Program-made: the position numbers and the translations under genes
Shown here: positions 14,876 to 17,488 of the stretch, piece after piece
Numbering within the stretch: position 1 is the first letter of the stretch
How the letters are laid out: each line of letters begins with the position of its first letter
The notes under the pieces: model-generated
Databases searched by the model: none
What the model was told of the DNA's origin: nothing
The model's input: only the letters and a program-made list of their open reading frames with translations
NCBI GenBank assembly: GCA_913775005.1
Contig: CAJYKY010000029.1
Span: 1 to 17,488, forward strand
Source: an uncultured Achromobacter sp.
GTDB taxonomy: Bacteria > Pseudomonadota > Gammaproteobacteria > Burkholderiales > Burkholderiaceae_B
DNA length: 17,488 bases
Direction of reading: 5' to 3'

Positions 14876-15940
14876 ATGGTCAATTTGATTTCTAGTGAGC
14901 GTCGGCAGGCACCGGTGTCCGCACCGGCACGCGCGGTGCTTGGCGGCTTGGCGCTAGTCGCCGGGATCGGGCTGGCTTTGCCCGCCGCTAACGCGGCCGG
15001 CGCCAGCGCAGTCGGCGTTAGCCCAGTCGGCGATAACACAGCCGGCGTTAGTGCAGCCCCGCGCGCGAGTGCGGCCGACGCCAGCGCAGTCAGTGTTAGC
15101 GCAGCTGCGGGCTTCAGCGCAACCGGCGTCAGCGCAGCCCCGCGCGTGAGTGCGGCCGACGCCAGCGCGGTCGGCATTAGCGCGGCCCCGAGCGCTAACG
15201 CAGTCAGCGTCAGCGCAGCTCCGGGCCTCAGCACAACCGGCGCCCGCGCAGACCTGGGCGACAGCGCACGCGCGCAGCTCGTCGCCGCGCGGCGCGCGGT
15301 GATCTCCAGCGGCCTGTCCGGCAGGATCGATACGCTGCCATTTCGGGAAGGCGACCGCTTCAAGAAGGGCGAAGTGCTGGTTGCATACGACTGCGCACTG
15401 AACCGTGCTCGGCTGGAACGCGCCGTGCTGGCCGAGTCCGCCGCGCGCAAGAAGCAGGCGGTGGCCGAACAGCTGGAAACGCTGAAGTCCATCAGCCGCT
15501 CGGACGTGGAACAGGCGCGCGCCACCGTGGCGGTCGCGCGTGCGGAAAGTAATGCCGAACGCGTGCTGGTGGATCGTTGCACGCTGACCGCGCCGTTCGC
15601 CGGGCGCGTGGGCGAGACCTACGTGCGCGCGTCGGAGAGCGTGGCCGAAGGCGAGAAGCTCATCAGCATCTACGACGATTCCGCGTTCGAACTGGAAGCT
15701 ATCGTGCCGTCGCGCTGGCTGGCGTGGCTGAAGCCGGGATCGCCGCTGCGCCTGACGGTCGATGAAACCGGACGCACCTACGTTGCCGCCGTTGCGAACA
15801 TTGCGGGTGCGGTGGATCCGGTCAGCCAGTCAGTCAAGATCATCGGGCGGCTGTCGGATTCGCCGGCCGCCACCCAGGACCTGCTGCCCGGCATGAGCGG
15901 CAGCGTCAGTGTCCAAGCGCCGACTTCCTCTTTGCCGTGA
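14876..15940 (+). CDS. Periplasmic adaptor (HlyD/RND membrane-fusion family) with a repetitive N-terminal linker
   Basis: The ATG lies one base after the tolC-like stop. The 354 residues begin with a Sec signal (VLGGLALVAGIGLALPAANA, cut predicted after Ala40). An Ala/Ser/Val-rich stretch to about residue 125 contains 27-residue repeats. The adaptor domain follows: first lipoyl half with GRIDTLPFREGDRFKKGEVL, a short alpha-hairpin of about 65 residues (SRSDVEQARATVAVARAESN), second lipoyl half CTLTAPFAGRVGETYVRASE, then a beta-barrel (FELEAIVPSRWLAWL) and a membrane-proximal segment ending in LLPGMSGSVSV. Adaptors of this type bridge an inner-membrane component to a TolC channel. No transmembrane helix other than the signal is seen, and no lipobox. 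The next gene overlaps its stop by 4 bp (GTGA). Confidence 0.85.
   Translation: MVNLISSERRQAPVSAPARAVLGGLALVAGIGLALPAANAAGASAVGVSPVGDNTAGVSAAPRASAADASAVSVSAAAGFSATGVSAAPRVSAADASAVGISAAPSANAVSVSAAPGLSTTGARADLGDSARAQLVAARRAVISSGLSGRIDTLPFREGDRFKKGEVLVAYDCALNRARLERAVLAESAARKKQAVAEQLETLKSISRSDVEQARATVAVARAESNAERVLVDRCTLTAPFAGRVGETYVRASESVAEGEKLISIYDDSAFELEAIVPSRWLAWLKPGSPLRLTVDETGRTYVAAVANIAGAVDPVSQSVKIIGRLSDSPAATQDLLPGMSGSVSVQAPTSSLP
15044..15253 (+). repeat. 81-bp direct repeat (two full copies and a partial third) inside the adaptor gene
   Basis: Copies start at 15044 and 15125, with a partial one at 15206. The first 50 bases of the two full copies differ at about five positions. They encode 27-residue units beginning GVSAAPRASAADASAV and GVSAAPRVSAADASAV. 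The region follows the signal peptide and precedes the folded adaptor domain. Confidence 0.85.
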
Positions 15941-17454
15941 ACGCTGCCTTGTCAAAAGAACATCTGCTGGCCACGTTGCTGCAACTGGAAAAGCGCGCGC
16001 GTGCATGCACCACGGCGCAAGCGCTGGCGTACCTGATGGTGAACGACACGCACGCGCTGACGCCGTATCGGCAGGCGGCGCTGTGGACGCCCGGCGCGGG
16101 CGGCGACGGCGCGGTCACCGCGTTGTCCGGGCTGGCAGTGCCGGACGCGAACGCGCCCTACACCGCCTGGCTCGCGCGCCTGCTGGCGCGCCGCGCCAAG
16201 GACGGCGCCACGGGCGCATTCCAGCCGCAGGCGGAAGAACGCGAGATGTGGGCGGAACATCTGCCGGCGTATGGTTTGCTGTTGAGATTGCCGCTGGACG
16301 AGGCGGGTTTGAGCGCGGGGGATGCAACAAAGCCCGCCGGTGCAAAGCAAGTCGGCGCAACGCACGCAAAGGCAAAGCACGCTGGCGCACCGCACAGCAG
16401 CGCGCCGCGCGCTGACGGCCGCCCGGCCCACGCGCTTCTCGTCTTGTGGCGCGACACGCCATGGCAGGGTGCGGATATCGCCGTGCTCGCCCTGCTGTCC
16501 GATGCCTACGCACACGCGTGGCGAGCATTGACGCCGGCCCGCCGAGGCCGGCGTGCTGCCTCCTTGTGGACGCGCTTACGTCACGGCGAACGCCGCGCGA
16601 AGTGGGGATGGGCGCTGGGCTTGTCCATCGTCGCGCTGATGTTTGTTCCTGTGCGCCAATCCGTACTGGCCCCCGCCGAAGTGGTGGCGCGTGCGCCGAC
16701 GGCGGTGCGCGCGCCCATGCAGGGCGTCGTCGATCGTATCGCCGTTGCCCCGAACCAGCCGGTGGAGCAAGGCCAGTTGCTGGCGGCGTTGGACGTGCGC
16801 GATCTGGAAGGCCGCCTGGAAAGCGCGCGCCAGACGCTGGCCGTGGCCGATGCCGAGCTGCGCCAGAATCAGCAGCTGGCGCTGGTGGACGACCGTAGCA
16901 AAGCGACGTTGGCGCTGGCGCTCGCCAAGCGCGAACAAGCAGCCAGCGACGTAGATTTCTATGCCCGCGCCGTCACACGCGCACAGTTGCGCGCCGAGCG
17001 CGCCGGCATCGCGCTGTTCGATGACCCGGCCGATTGGATCGGCAAGCCCGTCGCATTGGGTGAACGCATCATGATGGTGGCCGACCCCGCCGACGTTGAA
17101 CTTGAAATCCATTTGCCGGTGGGCGATGCCATCAAGCTGCCCGAGCACGCCGCCGTGCAGCTGTTCTTGAACACCGCTCCCGCGTCGCCGCTGCCCGCAA
17201 CACTGGTACGCGTGGGCTACCGCGCCGCCCCGACGGCAGAAGGCGTGATGGCGTACCGCGTCCGCGCCCGCTTCGATGTAGACGGCAGCATCACCGCTGA
17301 CAGCACCGCTGGCACCGTCGATTCCGCCACCCCCTCCTCCCTGCCTCGCGTCGGCCTGAAGGGCACCGCGAAACTGTACGGCGAGCGCACGACGCTATTC
17401 GGCTACCTGTTGCGCAAACCCTTGGCGACGGTGCGCGTATGGCTGGGCATGTGA
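15937..17454 (+). CDS. GAF-like domain fused to a membrane segment and a HlyD-type adaptor domain
   Basis: It starts at GTG 15937, overlapping the previous stop as GTGA; no clear ribosome site is seen, so coupled translation is likely. Of 505 residues, about 1-205 are predicted cytoplasmic. They have a GAF-like pattern: helix LLATLLQLEKRARACTTAQA, VNDTHALTPYRQAALW, VTALSGLAV, and a closing HALLVLWRDTPWQGADIAVL with helix DAYAHAWRAL. A low-complexity Ala/Lys/His linker (about 127-165) interrupts it. After a basic stretch there is one membrane helix (WGWALGLSIVALMFVPV, 223-239), then the lipoyl half APMQGVVDRIAVAPNQPVEQ, a short coiled coil with EQAASDVDFYARAV, the second half ending ERIMMVADPADVELEIHLPV, and a beta-barrel region. 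HlyD-type proteins link inner-membrane transporters to TolC. The GAF-like part may sense a ligand or contact a partner (inference). The GAF call is by pattern only. Confidence 0.75.
   Translation: MNAALSKEHLLATLLQLEKRARACTTAQALAYLMVNDTHALTPYRQAALWTPGAGGDGAVTALSGLAVPDANAPYTAWLARLLARRAKDGATGAFQPQAEEREMWAEHLPAYGLLLRLPLDEAGLSAGDATKPAGAKQVGATHAKAKHAGAPHSSAPRADGRPAHALLVLWRDTPWQGADIAVLALLSDAYAHAWRALTPARRGRRAASLWTRLRHGERRAKWGWALGLSIVALMFVPVRQSVLAPAEVVARAPTAVRAPMQGVVDRIAVAPNQPVEQGQLLAALDVRDLEGRLESARQTLAVADAELRQNQQLALVDDRSKATLALALAKREQAASDVDFYARAVTRAQLRAERAGIALFDDPADWIGKPVALGERIMMVADPADVELEIHLPVGDAIKLPEHAAVQLFLNTAPASPLPATLVRVGYRAAPTAEGVMAYRVRARFDVDGSITADSTAGTVDSATPSSLPRVGLKGTAKLYGERTTLFGYLLRKPLATVRVWLGM
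16312..16431 (+). other. Low-complexity Ala/Lys/His linker inside the GAF-like region
   Basis: The encoded stretch includes GDATKPAGAKQVGATHAKAK and further Ala/His/Ser-rich residues. It interrupts two predicted strands of the GAF-like domain and looks like an inserted flexible loop. Confidence 0.6.
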
Positions 17455-17488
17455 ACGCCGCGCCTGCGTTGAACGTGGGCCGGTCGGC
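17451..17488 (+). CDS. Start of a further gene, cut by the right edge
   Basis: GTG at 17451 overlaps the preceding stop as GTGA, the same arrangement as at 15937, and the frame stays open to the window end: (M)NAAPALNVGRS. Too little is visible to name it. Position after two adaptors and a TolC-type channel suggests an inner-membrane partner of the export system; an M50-type membrane peptidase or an ABC transporter are the two ideas I would test first (inference). Confidence 0.5.
   Translation, partial: MNAAPALNVGRS

Noticed and set aside
12943..15582. Minus-strand open frame of 879 codons opposite the tolC-like and adaptor genes
   Set aside because: It lies wholly opposite well-supported genes, its translation is low-complexity (ALT/ALA and Gln/Arg-rich), and such frames are expected in GC-rich codons. 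The plus strand shows clear TolC and adaptor motifs.

Overview
The window is GC-rich (roughly two thirds G+C by eye) and every supported gene is on the + strand. The genes are packed with 4-8 bp overlaps or gaps under 50 bp, as in one long operon that enters from the left edge and leaves at the right edge. Codon use and gene content suggest a betaproteobacterium, most likely of the Burkholderiales and perhaps Alcaligenaceae (Achromobacter or Bordetella type). That placement is by recognition only. I see no rRNA or tRNA gene, CRISPR array, insertion sequence, clear promoter or clear terminator.

Left part (1-3517): the 3' end of a tad (Flp/type IVc pilus) cluster. It holds the end of a TPR protein (TadD-like), two pseudopilin-like proteins with a G|xxxxE prepilin-peptidase site (TadE and a TadE/TadF-like protein), and a TadG-like protein. 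The TadG-like protein has a von Willebrand-like region whose metal-binding (MIDAS) positions look lost.

Middle (3566-13087): one gene for a 3,173-residue cysteine-free exoprotein. It begins with an LEPRxLL-type N-terminal motif. Next come four composite modules, each made of a cadherin-like beta-sandwich (A), a seven-bladed YVTN/lactonase-like beta-propeller (P) and a second sandwich (B). These are followed by a putative Ig/cadherin-like domain, a PGT-rich spacer, a short DGL-repeat segment and a C-terminal region ending in an amphipathic helix. No RTX nonapeptide repeats are visible.

Right part (13126-17488): export-type genes. These are a TolC-family outer-membrane lipoprotein, a periplasmic HlyD/RND-type adaptor with a 27-residue repeat in its N-terminal linker, and a second HlyD-type adaptor that carries a GAF-like cytoplasmic domain and one membrane segment. 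The first codons of a further overlapping gene follow at the right edge. No ABC ATPase is visible.

Working model (inference): the giant propeller protein is the surface or secreted substrate of the downstream trans-envelope export genes, and it is co-expressed with a Tad pilus. The energy source and inner-membrane translocon are not in the window. The gene that starts at the right edge is the obvious candidate for the missing inner-membrane partner.
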